Position numbers and translations under genes: made by a program. The notes below the pieces were generated by a model, which made no database searches, was not told where the DNA came from, and saw nothing but the letters and a program-made list of their open reading frames with translations. A stretch of DNA of 64,000 bases from an uncultured bacterium (GTDB lineage Bacteria > Planctomycetota > GCA-002687715). The stretch is taken from positions 1 through 64,000 of the forward strand of contig CADEGH010000017.1 in NCBI GenBank assembly GCA_902826835.1, in the 5' to 3' direction. Of the stretch, positions 8,401-17,483 are shown piece after piece; the first letter of the stretch is position 1, and each line of letters starts with the position of its first letter.

Positions 8401-8828
8401 GCGCCCTCGTGGCCCTGGCTCGGCACTTGCGCCCGGAGTTGACGCCCCCGCAGGGCGCAGGCGCAATTGCCGGCGCCCGGGCCGCCCTCGAGGAAGCCCT
8501 GCTCGATCATTTTCGCCGTCGCGTCGAGAACCAGCCATGGGGATGCGACGACGAAAAGGAAGAACGCCAGCGCAGTGTCCGTACGCGCATCGTCGAGCTC
8601 CTCGAATCCTGGCAAATCGTCGCCGAGACCTATCAGAACGTGGGAGCCAAGTTCCAGTATCAGCAGTACGAAGAAAAATCACCGAAACCGCTGCTTCGTG
8701 GGATGCTCGAAGCGGACTTCGAAACCGAACACCATCGGAAGTTTCGGGTCAACCGTTCTCTGCGCGACGTGGAGCCGGAGGTCGATCTCATCCTGAAGAA
8801 CCTCGGCGAGAACAGGGTCGGAGCCTAA
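5421..8828 (+). CDS. drmA: DISARM helicase-domain protein DrmA
   Basis: 1135 residues, a typical DrmA length. It carries SF2 helicase motifs: Walker A FPTGGGKTEAY at about residue 440, a DExH-like QDELHLISG at about 680, motif III STATVR at about 720, and motif VI QATSRVGRG at about 935, preceded by TNMISVGLDIPR. Before the helicase core there is a long N-terminal region, and a Cys-rich NCPWCGS element lies between motifs. DrmA and DrmB form the ATP-dependent DNA-binding core of DISARM, which restricts phage and conjugating DNA. The gene is followed after 2 bases by drmB and then drmC, the standard order. The start ATG is supported by an upstream GGAG. No frame disruption was seen. Confidence 0.95.
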   Translation: MKIEDSLPTDRSPMTSADVRGQLEEALQLDLVGPWAEHPLEREVLPDSATPSAWYLTGFLMPSGTPPELRADADEDEELGDELPAQPELFEESTEERRSAKRGFFPSSIGLSCLVPEGDCTLAVTARWGEYAPTASTGADGLGYGGWQRTPCEARVLVALKCGSDTTVVALPDSRGLEVHALSRPITGDELDGQLQGGAASVSVFLVNSRATADERSDRETVFQTELHLETESVFLPRPDLRGARSETWDESVDDLHYADTPEYATGHGVSATWEMAADGTCRRIRTTWIGRAEVEKTVTPSFPAAELSMGELGSLQSGSAVRLALLPLVASYRDWIERQASQATGLPPARRRIAEALLGHARHAAARIEHGITVLCERPDALDAFRVANRAVAAALAKRLHVRDPKWHAFQLAFVLHCLPELVDPKAPTRSMVDLLFFPTGGGKTEAYLGLAAFTMVWRRLCHSGDGGRAGAGTSVIMRYTLRLLTLDQLGRAAGLVCALELERERDPGRYGTWPFEIGLWVGRATTPNHLGAKGDGRSDSARARVVQFKSNPRNRLSPIPLENCPWCGSLLEADSFELHPNHDAPTDLRIHCLSLYCEFSGSRPLPIVAVDEPLYRRLPAFLIATVDKFATLPWVGASGLLLGGAARFDDDGFYGPATPKRGHYLTAPLPPPDLVIQDELHLISGPLGTMAGLYETAIEALCLRNAANGLVGPKIVASTATVRQAANQVQALFGRGSTRVFPPPGPNRRDSFFAHTLPAATTPARLYLGVAAPGRNPKVVMMRVWLALMGAAQRAYEECAGSRNPDNPADPYMTVLGYFNALRELGGARRILEEQVQNTLRGYSKRRRVGERAGLFRNREDLSEVLELTSRVPTSKIAEAKRRLGTPFHEPNPVSSAIATNMISVGLDIPRLGLMVVFGQPKTHAEYIQATSRVGRGAGKPGLVVSLLNIHKPRDRSHYERFRHYHETFYRSVEVSSATPFSARALDRGLAGALVALARHLRPELTPPQGAGAIAGARAALEEALLDHFRRRVENQPWGCDDEKEERQRSVRTRIVELLESWQIVAETYQNVGAKFQYQQYEEKSPKPLLRGMLEADFETEHHRKFRVNRSLRDVEPEVDLILKNLGENRVGA

Positions 8829-8830
8829 TC

Positions 8831-10627
8831 ATGAGCCTCGAAGCCCACGGACACCTCCGCCTCAGTCAGGTCATCACCACCTACGGCCCAGGATCCCTCA
8901 TCGAGCTCCCGAACCACTCCGCAATCGTCGCCGGTCTCCACACGTGGCCCAATCCCAAGTACCTCGAAGAAATCTCCGAGACACGACTCACGTCCAAACT
9001 TCGTGCCCTGAACGATGGACGGCCGCCGGTCCTCTACGCTCCCCCCATCCCGTCCACCGAATTGGGGGCCAAGTCTCCCCATCTCACCGTGTGGCGATTC
9101 CCGGAGTGGTTCGTGGTCCAGGAGAGATCCACCGAAAAAAATTCCCAGCCCTCTCGCCGCTTGGTGCATCACCGACACCTCGATCAGGATGGACGCCTCG
9201 AGAAACTGCCGGTCGTCGCGACGCGCTTCGTCCGGGCCTGCCCGCGCGGGCACCTCGACGACCTCGACTGGTATGCCTATGTTCATGGATTCGAGTCCCC
9301 TTGCCGCCTCCAACTCTGGCTCGACGAGAGAGGCACCACGGGGGATCTCTCCGACCTGTTCGTGCGCTGTCAGTGCGGAGCCAAGCGCAATCTCGGCGAA
9401 GCCAAGGCCATCGAAGCGGGAGCGCTCGGGGCGTGCAGCGGGAGACGACCGTGGCTCGGCGCATTCGCCACGGAAGCCGGTTGCCGCATGCCCCCCCGTC
9501 TTTTGATCCGCACCGCCTCCAACGCCTATTTCCCCCAAATCGTCAGTGCCCTGTCGCTGCCCGACATCGGGAAGCACCTCGAAGGCGTCGTGTCCCAGCA
9601 CTGGGAGGACCTTCAGGCCGTCCAAGCCATCGAAGACCTGGCAATCTTCAAGCGGAAGCCTAGGCTCGCGGCAGCGCTGGATGTTTATCCGGATGCCGAC
9701 CTGATGGGCGCGATCGAGCGCTACCGGAGCGGGGCGGTCGCGGAGCGTCCAGTCAAGCTGGTGGAACTCGATTCGATTCTCGCCGCCTCCGAGGGATTCG
9801 ACGATGATGTGCCGATCGATCCCGACTTTCACGCGCGCAAGCTCCCCGACTCGATTTGGCGCCACTCCAGTCGTTTCTCAGGAATCGAAGCGATTTATCA
9901 GTTACATCGTCTCCGGGAGGTGCGCGCGCTCGTGGGATTCACGCGCCTCGAGCCGGTGATGCCGGATATCCAGGGGGAGTACCAAACCGACGTCAACCGC
10001 GCCCCGCTGGGCCACGATTCCCATTGGTTTCCGGCGGTGGAGAACCGTGGCGAGGGAGTTTTCCTCCATCTGAACTCCTCTGCTGTCAAGGCTTGGTCGG
10101 CTCGCCCTGCCGTTAGAGCCCGAGTTCAATTGCTCACCGAGGGGCACGAGCACTGGAGAAAGGAGCGACGGACTAGACAGGACTACCCGGGCGGGCCCTA
10201 CGTCTTCCTCCATTCCCTATCCCACCTTTTGCTGCAATCCCTCTCGATGCGCTGCGGTTATCCCGCGAGTTCGATCCGGGAACGCATCTACATCGACGAA
10301 TCGGGGTCGCGCTACGGCATTCTCCTCTTTACCGCCAGCCCCGATGCCGACGGGACTCTCGGCGGACTCGTCCAGCAGGCGCGACACATGGAGAGTCACC
10401 TGGCCTACGCGCTCCGGCTCGCTGCACTTTGTTCGAACGACCCGATCTGTGCGCATCACGAGCCCGGAGGTCATCTCGATGATCGCTGGCTGCAAGGCGC
10501 CGCGTGCCACGGTTGCGCCCTCGTCGCCGAAACGAGCTGCGAAATGCGCAACGACCACCTCGACCGTGCCCTTGTCGTGCCGGTCCTCGGCACACGCGAC
10601 GCGGCATTCTTCGAGTCGACTTCGTGA
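8831..10627 (+). CDS. drmB: DISARM protein DrmB (DUF1998 family)
   Basis: 598 residues from the ATG at 8831, two bases after the drmA stop. The N-terminus RLSQVITTYGPGSLIELPNHS is the DrmB signature. A first cysteine cluster follows (CPRGHLDDLDW, then RCQCG and GACSG). The C-terminal DUF1998 segment is complete (YVFLHSLSHLLLQSLS, SSIRERIYIDESG) with the final Cys/His set CSNDPIC and CHGCALVAETSCE. DrmB binds DrmA and forms the core DISARM complex; the Cys clusters probably bind zinc. An open frame extends upstream of this ATG into drmA but lacks family similarity, so the ATG is preferred. The stop overlaps the GTG start of drmC. Confidence 0.95.
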   Translation: MSLEAHGHLRLSQVITTYGPGSLIELPNHSAIVAGLHTWPNPKYLEEISETRLTSKLRALNDGRPPVLYAPPIPSTELGAKSPHLTVWRFPEWFVVQERSTEKNSQPSRRLVHHRHLDQDGRLEKLPVVATRFVRACPRGHLDDLDWYAYVHGFESPCRLQLWLDERGTTGDLSDLFVRCQCGAKRNLGEAKAIEAGALGACSGRRPWLGAFATEAGCRMPPRLLIRTASNAYFPQIVSALSLPDIGKHLEGVVSQHWEDLQAVQAIEDLAIFKRKPRLAAALDVYPDADLMGAIERYRSGAVAERPVKLVELDSILAASEGFDDDVPIDPDFHARKLPDSIWRHSSRFSGIEAIYQLHRLREVRALVGFTRLEPVMPDIQGEYQTDVNRAPLGHDSHWFPAVENRGEGVFLHLNSSAVKAWSARPAVRARVQLLTEGHEHWRKERRTRQDYPGGPYVFLHSLSHLLLQSLSMRCGYPASSIRERIYIDESGSRYGILLFTASPDADGTLGGLVQQARHMESHLAYALRLAALCSNDPICAHHEPGGHLDDRWLQGAACHGCALVAETSCEMRNDHLDRALVVPVLGTRDAAFFESTS

Positions 10628-11406
10628 TCGAACGAATCCTCGACCTGCCTTCGCACTTGCGAGAGCGCCTCGCCAGCGCGCTGGAGACGGGAATCCTGGA
10701 GGCAACTCCGACTGCCGCGGCGCTTCACCCCGTCCTCGGTCAGTCCGACCTCGCGCCCAGCGTGCTTCCCGTCCTTGAGGAGTTCCACCGCTTGGGCTTG
10801 ACGAGGATTGCCGCCGCGGCCTGGATTCGTTCCCTCTCCGCCGCCAGCATGCGCCGCCCGGAGGCCGACCTGGTTTGGACCGGACCATCGGTCCCCGGCC
10901 TCCGCGCCCGCGACACGCGCCGGGTTTACGAGAGTCTCCTCGGCTCGGCCACCCGCTGCCTATGGGTGAGCACCTACGCCTTTTTTGACGGCCCCCGGGC
11001 GTTTGCCGTACTCGCGCGCCGCATGGAAGAAATTCCCGGCCTCGAGGTGTTCCTTCTTCTCAACCTTCAACGCAAGCGTGGTGACACCACCGCGGCCGAT
11101 CATCTGATTCGACGCTTCGCCGATCGGTTCTGGACCTCGGATTGGCCGGGCACGGCCCGGCCTCGGGTGTACTTTGACCCGCGGGCGCTGGACTTGGACT
11201 CGCCCGGCGGGGTATTGCATGCAAAGGCCACCGTGGCGGACCACGAGGCCGTGTTCGTGACCTCGGCCAACCTCACCGAAGCAGCCCTCGACCGCAATAT
11301 CGAGCTCGGTCTCCTACTCCGCGATCGCGCCCTGGCCCTCGGGATCGAGTCCCACTTCCGAACTCTGATCGGGGCCCAACTCCTGCAACCCCTGCCCCAC
11401 TCGTAG
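10624..11406 (+). CDS. drmC: DISARM phospholipase-D-like protein DrmC
   Basis: 260 residues from a GTG at 10624 that overlaps the drmB stop (GTGA), giving the family's length. The C-terminal half has one HKD-type motif: HAK at about residue 199, followed by Asp and the SANLTEAALDRN segment at about 216. A single HKD motif suggests it works as a dimer, as many PLD nucleases do. DrmC is part of the DISARM core but was dispensable for defence in the Bacillus system studied. It is the last gene of the defence island; selB on the opposite strand ends 5 bases beyond. Confidence 0.92.
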   Translation: MIERILDLPSHLRERLASALETGILEATPTAAALHPVLGQSDLAPSVLPVLEEFHRLGLTRIAAAAWIRSLSAASMRRPEADLVWTGPSVPGLRARDTRRVYESLLGSATRCLWVSTYAFFDGPRAFAVLARRMEEIPGLEVFLLLNLQRKRGDTTAADHLIRRFADRFWTSDWPGTARPRVYFDPRALDLDSPGGVLHAKATVADHEAVFVTSANLTEAALDRNIELGLLLRDRALALGIESHFRTLIGAQLLQPLPHS

Positions 11407-11411
11407 GGATT

Positions 11412-13355
11412 TCACGGCGGCGGAGCGAGGACGGATTCGTAGCCGGGTTTGAGTTTGCGGGAGGAGTCGTGGCGGGTGGTGAGGCCGACTTTGTCGAAGT
11501 ACTCGAGGAGGGGGATGACGTACTTGCGGGTGGCGCCGATTACGTCCTTCATAGTGCTGGAGGGAATTTCGCCGTGGGTCAGGCAGTATTGGACGAGTTG
11601 GTCGCGGGCGTAGCGGATCGACTCCATGTGGAGATAGACGTTTTCGTCGAGTTTGATGACGCGGCCCCAGCCCTCGAGCAGCGTCAGGACGTTTTCAATG
11701 CGCTTCTTCGGGCGGCCGGTTTCTTCCGCGAGGTCGGCGGGAATGGGAGTGGCGAACTTGCCCAAGCGCATGCGGTCTTCGATGACCCCGAGCAGGCGGC
11801 GATCTTCGTTCGAGACGCTGCCTTTGAAGGCCTTGAGCCGGTACTGGCCATTCTGCAATTCGAGCTTTTGCTCTTTGACCCCACGTTCGAGGGCGAGCTC
11901 GACGAGCGCGGGCGCGAACTTCACGCGAGAAGTCACCGCGGTCGGGCCGAAGCCGAACGGATAGTGGTCGGCCTCGTGCAGATGGAGCAGGGCTTTTTCG
12001 ACCTCTTGGAGGGCACGACCGATCATGTCCGCGTGGACGACCTCGCGGCTGCCTCCCAGTTCCACGAGCTTGCCAGACCGACGCAGCGCGAGGAGGTTCT
12101 CGGTCACACCTGCCCACGAATCTTTCACCAGTGAAGGCAATCGATCCACCTCGACCGGATGCAGCCCTTCGGAGCGCACCACGTATTCGAGATAGCGCTG
12201 CCGATCCTGCAGACTCGCCTCTTTGCCCTGGAGATTCTCTTTGATCCAATCCCGAAACCGCTTGAAGCGGAAGCGCGTTTCGCCGAGGACGATGCCGCCA
12301 CCGATGGTCTTTTCCGGAGAGGCCAAGCGCACGAGATAGGCATCGCCGGGCGCGACGACCACCGGCTCTTCGAGGCGCAGTTGGATGAAACACTCCTCCC
12401 CCGGCTCGAGGCGTTTCACGTCGAGGAGGGAAATCGTCCCGAGGGTTTCGAGACACCCGGAGTGGAAGCGAATCGGCATACCGTCGCGCAAGGACGACTT
12501 CCACGAGCGCAAGAGCCGGAAGCGCGCCTCGACGAGACGGCTCGCGGTGAAAAAGCCAGGCTGAGCGACGACGTGACCCCGCTTGAGATCACGGTAATTG
12601 ACGTCCGTCAAATTCAGCGCCGTGCGGTGCCCAGCTTCCGCCGACTCGCAGGCGGCGTGGTGCACCTGGATGCCGCGCACCCGACAGCGCATTCCTTGTG
12701 GCAGGACCTCGAGTTCCTGGCCGATTTCGACTCTTCCGGTGACCGGGACCCCGGTCACGATGGTGCCGTGGCCCTTCACGGTGAAGGAGCGTTGGATGGG
12801 CAGGCGGAAGACTCCGAGCACATCCCGCGGCGGCAAGGTGCGCGCAAGTTCGTCGATGAGCGCCCGCACCTCGTCCAGGCCCTGGCCGGTGATCGACGAA
12901 CAGCGGAGGATCGGCGTGCCTTCGAGGAAGGTCCCCTTCACGAAGTCGCGGATCTCCTCCTCCACCAGATCGGCGAGGTCCTTGTCGACCATGTCGACCT
13001 TGCTCAAGACGACGAAGCCTCGCCGCTGGCCCAGGAGCCCCAGGATTTCGAGGTGCTCCCGAGTCTGCGGCATCACCCCGTCGTCGGCAGCGACCACGAG
13101 CATCACGATGTCGATGCCGGTCGCCCCCGCGACCATGTTGCGCACGAACTTTTCGTGCCCGGGGACATCGATGAGGCCGACGTCGATGCCTTCCTTCGTT
13201 CGATACTCGGCGAACCCGAGATCGATGGTCATCCCCCGCGCCTGCTCCTCCGGAAACCGGTCGGGATCGGTGCCGGTGAGCGCCTTGACGAGGCTCGATT
13301 TACCGTGATCGATGTGACCGGCTGTACCAATCACCGCGTGCAGAACTTGGCCCAT
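11412..13355 (-). CDS. selB: Selenocysteine-specific translation elongation factor SelB
   Basis: 647 residues from the ATG at 13355; the frame extends further upstream but the family N-terminus ([13 protein letters not shown]) fixes this start. It is an EF-Tu-like GTPase: G1 is GHIDHGKS at residues 13-20, G3 DVPGHE, and G4 SKVD in place of the usual NKxD. Beta-barrel domains follow ([14 protein letters not shown], the SelB/EF-Tu domain II start) and then C-terminal winged-helix repeats that bind the SECIS hairpin. SelB delivers Sec-tRNA to UGA codons. No selA, selD or selC gene is visible in the window, so partner genes lie elsewhere. It is divergent from recJ across 76 bases. Confidence 0.95.
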   Translation of the reverse strand: MGQVLHAVIGTAGHIDHGKSSLVKALTGTDPDRFPEEQARGMTIDLGFAEYRTKEGIDVGLIDVPGHEKFVRNMVAGATGIDIVMLVVAADDGVMPQTREHLEILGLLGQRRGFVVLSKVDMVDKDLADLVEEEIRDFVKGTFLEGTPILRCSSITGQGLDEVRALIDELARTLPPRDVLGVFRLPIQRSFTVKGHGTIVTGVPVTGRVEIGQELEVLPQGMRCRVRGIQVHHAACESAEAGHRTALNLTDVNYRDLKRGHVVAQPGFFTASRLVEARFRLLRSWKSSLRDGMPIRFHSGCLETLGTISLLDVKRLEPGEECFIQLRLEEPVVVAPGDAYLVRLASPEKTIGGGIVLGETRFRFKRFRDWIKENLQGKEASLQDRQRYLEYVVRSEGLHPVEVDRLPSLVKDSWAGVTENLLALRRSGKLVELGGSREVVHADMIGRALQEVEKALLHLHEADHYPFGFGPTAVTSRVKFAPALVELALERGVKEQKLELQNGQYRLKAFKGSVSNEDRRLLGVIEDRMRLGKFATPIPADLAEETGRPKKRIENVLTLLEGWGRVIKLDENVYLHMESIRYARDQLVQYCLTHGEIPSSTMKDVIGATRKYVIPLLEYFDKVGLTTRHDSSRKLKPGYESVLAPPP

Positions 13356-13431
13356 GCTGGGGGGATCGTACCAACCGAGGCCCTGCGGCCGACTGCCCTC
13401 GTCCCCCGGAACCGGGTATCCTCCTCCCCAC

Positions 13432-15165
13432 ATGGCCGTGCGCTGGAACATCCCCGCTCGTGATCCGGAAGCAGATCGCATCCTGGCCCAGGCCCTCGGA
13501 ACGAGCCCGATTCTGGCCGCCCTCGTCCGCCACCGCGGGCTCTCCGACCCGGCCGCCGCCCGGGCCTACCTCCAGCCGAGGCTCACCGAACTCGAGGATC
13601 CCGCGAACCTGATCGACATGCCCAAAGCCGCCGAGCGGCTCCGGCGGGCGATTCAGAATCGGGAGCGGATCATCGTTTACGGCGACTACGACGTCGACGG
13701 TATGACCGGCACCGTCGTGCTGCTCAACTTCATCCGCCTCGCCGGCGGCCTCGGGGAGTCCTACATTCCGGACCGGGAAAAAGAGGGCTATTCCTTCAAC
13801 GACGACGCAATCGACGGTTTCCTCGGGGCCGCATCCAAGCCAGGCCTGATCGTCACCGTCGACCACGGAACCTCGGCGGCCGCGGGCATCAGTCGGCTGC
13901 GGCAGGGCGGGATCGATGTCATCGTCACCGACCACCATCATCCTCCGCCCGATCTCCCCCAAGACGCCGCCGCCGTCGTCAATCCCCGTCGGCCCGACTG
14001 CCCTTCTCAGTGGAAGAGCCTCTGCGGGGCCGCGGTGGCCTTCAAGTTGGCCTGGGCCACCGCGCAGTCGTTCTCCGGGGAACGCAAAGTCTCCCCCGAG
14101 TTCCGCACGTACCTGATCGACGCGATGGCCCTGGTCTCGCTCGCCACCGTGACGGATGTCGTCCCCCTGCAGGGCGAAAATCGCGTCCTTTGCTTTCACG
14201 GTCTGCGGGCGGTCAGCGCCTCCAGCAACCCGGGAATCCGCGCCCTGCTCCAGCGGAGTCGCTTGGAGGGCCAAGCCGTGCGTGCGGTGCACGTGGGGTT
14301 CCGCTTGGGCCCTCGGCTCAACGCGGCGGGCCGGATGGGCCTCGTCCCCAAAGCGATCGAATTGCTCACGACCCCCGATTTCGACCGTGCCCAGGCGTTG
14401 GCCGGCGAACTCGAAGACGCCAACCTGCGCCGGCGGGCCGTCGAACAAGAGATGCTCCAGGAGGCCCTCGAGGATCCCGTCGTGAAGTCCTGCGATGGCC
14501 AGCGCGGGATCTGCATCGGCCGCGAAGGCTGGCACGTCGGCGTCATCGGGATCGTGGCGGCGCGCCTCGTCGACCGATTCCACGTGCCGGCACTGGTGTT
14601 TGCCCTGAATGGCGCAAAGAGCCGCGGCTCGGCGCGCGCGAAACCGGGCGTCCATCTCGCGCGTATGTTCGCTGAACTCGGGCCGCACCTGAGCTCCCAC
14701 GGCGGCCACGCCGGAGCCGCGGGTTGCACCCTTGAGGCCGGCCGATTCGCGGAATTTCAAGCCGCCTTCCACGCGACCAGCGCCCGGCATCTCGCGACGT
14801 CCAGCTACGAGCCGACGCTCGACATCGACCTCGAACTGCCCTTCACGAGCATCCGCGCTCCGATGGTGGAGGAACTCGAGATGCTCGCCCCCCACGGAGA
14901 GGGCAACGCGCCGGCGCGTTTCTGCACCCGCAACGTGGAAATTGTCGGGACCCCGCGGGTGATGGGCCGCGATCGCACCCACCTCGCGTTCTATGCTCGC
15001 CAAGAGGGTCAGGTGTTTCGAGCCGTCGCGTTTGGCGCCGCCAGCCAGGCGCCGCTTCTGAGCACCCCGGGGCGCCGCTTCGACCTCGCCTACCGGCTCA
15101 AGTTCGACACTTACAAAGACCCGGGCGCGATCGAACTCGAGATCGAGGACTTTCGTCCCCGCTGA
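13432..15165 (+). CDS. recJ: Single-stranded-DNA-specific exonuclease RecJ
   Basis: 577 residues from the ATG at 13432, the first with the family N-terminus. The DHH phosphoesterase core is complete: VYGDYDVDGMTGT at about residue 83, VDHGTSA, and TDHHHPP at about 167. The DHHA1 region contains HGGHAGAAG, and an OB-fold follows. RecJ degrades single-stranded DNA 5' to 3' in recombination and mismatch repair; it is cytoplasmic and Mn2+/Mg2+-dependent. Its TGA and that of the convergent OPT gene lie back to back in the palindrome TGATCA. Confidence 0.96.
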   Translation: MAVRWNIPARDPEADRILAQALGTSPILAALVRHRGLSDPAAARAYLQPRLTELEDPANLIDMPKAAERLRRAIQNRERIIVYGDYDVDGMTGTVVLLNFIRLAGGLGESYIPDREKEGYSFNDDAIDGFLGAASKPGLIVTVDHGTSAAAGISRLRQGGIDVIVTDHHHPPPDLPQDAAAVVNPRRPDCPSQWKSLCGAAVAFKLAWATAQSFSGERKVSPEFRTYLIDAMALVSLATVTDVVPLQGENRVLCFHGLRAVSASSNPGIRALLQRSRLEGQAVRAVHVGFRLGPRLNAAGRMGLVPKAIELLTTPDFDRAQALAGELEDANLRRRAVEQEMLQEALEDPVVKSCDGQRGICIGREGWHVGVIGIVAARLVDRFHVPALVFALNGAKSRGSARAKPGVHLARMFAELGPHLSSHGGHAGAAGCTLEAGRFAEFQAAFHATSARHLATSSYEPTLDIDLELPFTSIRAPMVEELEMLAPHGEGNAPARFCTRNVEIVGTPRVMGRDRTHLAFYARQEGQVFRAVAFGAASQAPLLSTPGRRFDLAYRLKFDTYKDPGAIELEIEDFRPR

Positions 15166-17463
15166 TCACCCGCGCGCGGTGCGCGCGCGACGGCGCGTGG
15201 CAGCCCAGTAGAGCACCACGCAGATCGCCGCGAAAGGAATCAAGGCCAAGACATCGGCGTTGGGCCCCGAGAACCAGGGATTGTGCTGCGAAGCCCAGTC
15301 GTCGATTTTCGACTGGAAGTCTGTGAGCAGCCCCGCCACCGCCGCGATCACGATGCCGGTGATCGCTCCGCCCGCGATGTAGCCCGAGGCCATGAGGACT
15401 CCCGAGCTCTGATCAGACTCCGCTTGGAGTTGCTCCTCGGAGAGACTCTGGCCGGCCTGAGCGAGCTCGCGTCGCCGCCGCCGATCGACCAATCCGCGAA
15501 TCATGCCGCCCACCAAGATCGGCATCGAGGAGGCGAGTGGCAGATAAACCCCAACCGCAAACGCCAAGGATCCGACGCCGCTCATTTCCAAGACAATCGC
15601 GATGAGCGCTCCCAGAATCACCAGCGTCCACGGCAGCTCTCGCTGCAGGATTCCCTTGATGATGTAGGACATCAACGTGGCCTTGGGCGCGCTGAACTTG
15701 TCGACGCGATGGACCTTTCCGTTGGCATCCGTCCATTCCGGGTGTTTCCCGTTGATGCCGGGGTCCACGAGCCATGCGACCGAACGATCTTCCCGCACCA
15801 GATATTTCCCGGTCGGGCCCACCTGGGTGTCGGTGTTGTGCCACACCCCGTATTCCCCACGGTCGAGCTCGGCCTGGGGGCCGCTCAATTTCTCTTTGGC
15901 TTCGATGCGGACTTCGGCCGGGACCCGCAGGCCGGGCGCGAGTTCCGCGGCGGGGACGTAAGTGGTCGCGTTTTGATTGAGCAGCAACAGGAGCGGGCCC
16001 ATCAGCAGCGCCGACGCCGAGGCTCCGATGAGGATCGCAATCTGCTGCAGCCGGGGCGTTCCCCCGACCAGAAATCCCGTCTTCAGATCCTGAGAGGTCG
16101 TGCCGCCGTTGCTCGCCGCGATGCAGACGATTCCGCCCACCGAGAGCGCGGTCACGAAATAGTGACCACCCGTCCACCCGAGGGCCAAAAACACGAGGCA
16201 GGTCAAAAGCAGAGTGGCCACCGTCATCCCGGAAATCGGATTGGACGACGAGCCGATCTCCCCGGTCAAGCGGGAAGACACGGTCACGAACAAAAACCCG
16301 AAGACGATGATCATGACCGCGCCGACGAGATTCATGTGGAGCGAGGGGCTGAGCGTGATCGCTGCCACCAGCGCCAGCATGCCGAAGAGCACGAACCGCA
16401 TCGACAAATCGGTATCCGTGCGTTCGGTGGCCTTGGCCCGCTTCGTGCCCGACAAATCCTTGAGGCCGCCGCGCAATCCCGCCCAGATGACCGGCAGGCT
16501 CCGTAGCAAGCTGATGATGCCCCCGGCGGCGACTGCTCCCGCGCCAATGTAGAGCACGTAGTCGGCCCGAATGTCGTCGAGCGACATCGCGTTCAACGGC
16601 GTCTTGCCGGGAGCGACAATCCCGGTCGTGGCTTCCCCGAAGTAACGAATCAGAGGAATCAGGACGAGGTAGGCGAGCACACCACCCGCGGCCATGATCG
16701 ACGCGATCCTCGGCCCGATGATGTACCCAACGCCCAGGAGTTCGGGGGAGATCTCGCAGGAGACCGATCCGTGTTCGAGAGGTTTTCCGAACGCCTTGGT
16801 CGGCTCACCCTTCCAGAGCTTGAAGGCCGACATCGCGGTCTTGTAGGCGAGACCCAATCCGAAGCCCGCGAAGATCGTGCTGGCACTCGTGGATTGTCCG
16901 TTCGAGCGCGCCGCACTTTGGCGATCCTCTTCGCGGGCACTCGCCGAGGCCATGCGTTTCGATTCTTCGGACGCACCGGCCTTCAGAACCTGGGCACAGG
17001 CGGTGCCCTCCGGGTACTTCAAGGTCCCGTGTTGCTGGACGATGAGAGCGCGGCGGAGCGGGATCATCATCAAGATCCCGAGCAGTCCGCCGAGCACGCA
17101 CACGAGGGTGACGCGGAACAGTTCGAGGTCGAAGCCGAGAATCATGATCGCCGGCATGGTCACGCCCACGCCGAACGCGATCGACTCCCCCGCCGAACCC
17201 GCCGTCTGCACGATGTTGTTTTCCAAAATCGTGGAGTCTTTGCCGCCGGCCTTCGCGAAGAGTCGGAAGAGCGTGATCGCGATGACCGCGACCGGGATCG
17301 AAGCCGAAACGGTGAGGCCCACCTTCAAGACGAGGTAGAGCGACGAGGCTCCGAAAACCATGCCGAGTAGGGTGCCCATGAGCACCGCTCGCGGCGTGAA
17401 CTCCCGCATCTTTGTCGACGCGGCGATATAGGGCTCGGGGGTGGAAACGGTTTCTGCGGACAT
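15166..17463 (-). CDS. OPT-family oligopeptide/metal transporter
   Basis: 765 residues, strongly hydrophobic, with roughly 14 predicted membrane segments. The N-terminal REFTPRAVLMGTLLGMVFGASSLYL and the later SPELLGVGYIIGPRIA are characteristic of OPT transporters, which import small peptides or metal chelates by proton symport. A soluble insertion (about residues 505-590, from QNATTYVP to KVHRVDKFS) interrupts the membrane domain and contains WHNTDTQ-type polar sequence. It is transcribed just downstream of the DHS-like gene with a 20-base gap, so the two probably share an operon. Confidence 0.9.
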   Translation of the reverse strand: MSAETVSTPEPYIAASTKMREFTPRAVLMGTLLGMVFGASSLYLVLKVGLTVSASIPVAVIAITLFRLFAKAGGKDSTILENNIVQTAGSAGESIAFGVGVTMPAIMILGFDLELFRVTLVCVLGGLLGILMMIPLRRALIVQQHGTLKYPEGTACAQVLKAGASEESKRMASASAREEDRQSAARSNGQSTSASTIFAGFGLGLAYKTAMSAFKLWKGEPTKAFGKPLEHGSVSCEISPELLGVGYIIGPRIASIMAAGGVLAYLVLIPLIRYFGEATTGIVAPGKTPLNAMSLDDIRADYVLYIGAGAVAAGGIISLLRSLPVIWAGLRGGLKDLSGTKRAKATERTDTDLSMRFVLFGMLALVAAITLSPSLHMNLVGAVMIIVFGFLFVTVSSRLTGEIGSSSNPISGMTVATLLLTCLVFLALGWTGGHYFVTALSVGGIVCIAASNGGTTSQDLKTGFLVGGTPRLQQIAILIGASASALLMGPLLLLLNQNATTYVPAAELAPGLRVPAEVRIEAKEKLSGPQAELDRGEYGVWHNTDTQVGPTGKYLVREDRSVAWLVDPGINGKHPEWTDANGKVHRVDKFSAPKATLMSYIIKGILQRELPWTLVILGALIAIVLEMSGVGSLAFAVGVYLPLASSMPILVGGMIRGLVDRRRRRELAQAGQSLSEEQLQAESDQSSGVLMASGYIAGGAITGIVIAAVAGLLTDFQSKIDDWASQHNPWFSGPNADVLALIPFAAICVVLYWAATRRRARTARG

Positions 17464-17483
17464 GAGGCGTATCCCTCGGTAGT

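Noticed and set aside
15163-15168. TGATCA as a regulatory site
   Set aside because: It is just the back-to-back stop codons of recJ and the OPT gene.
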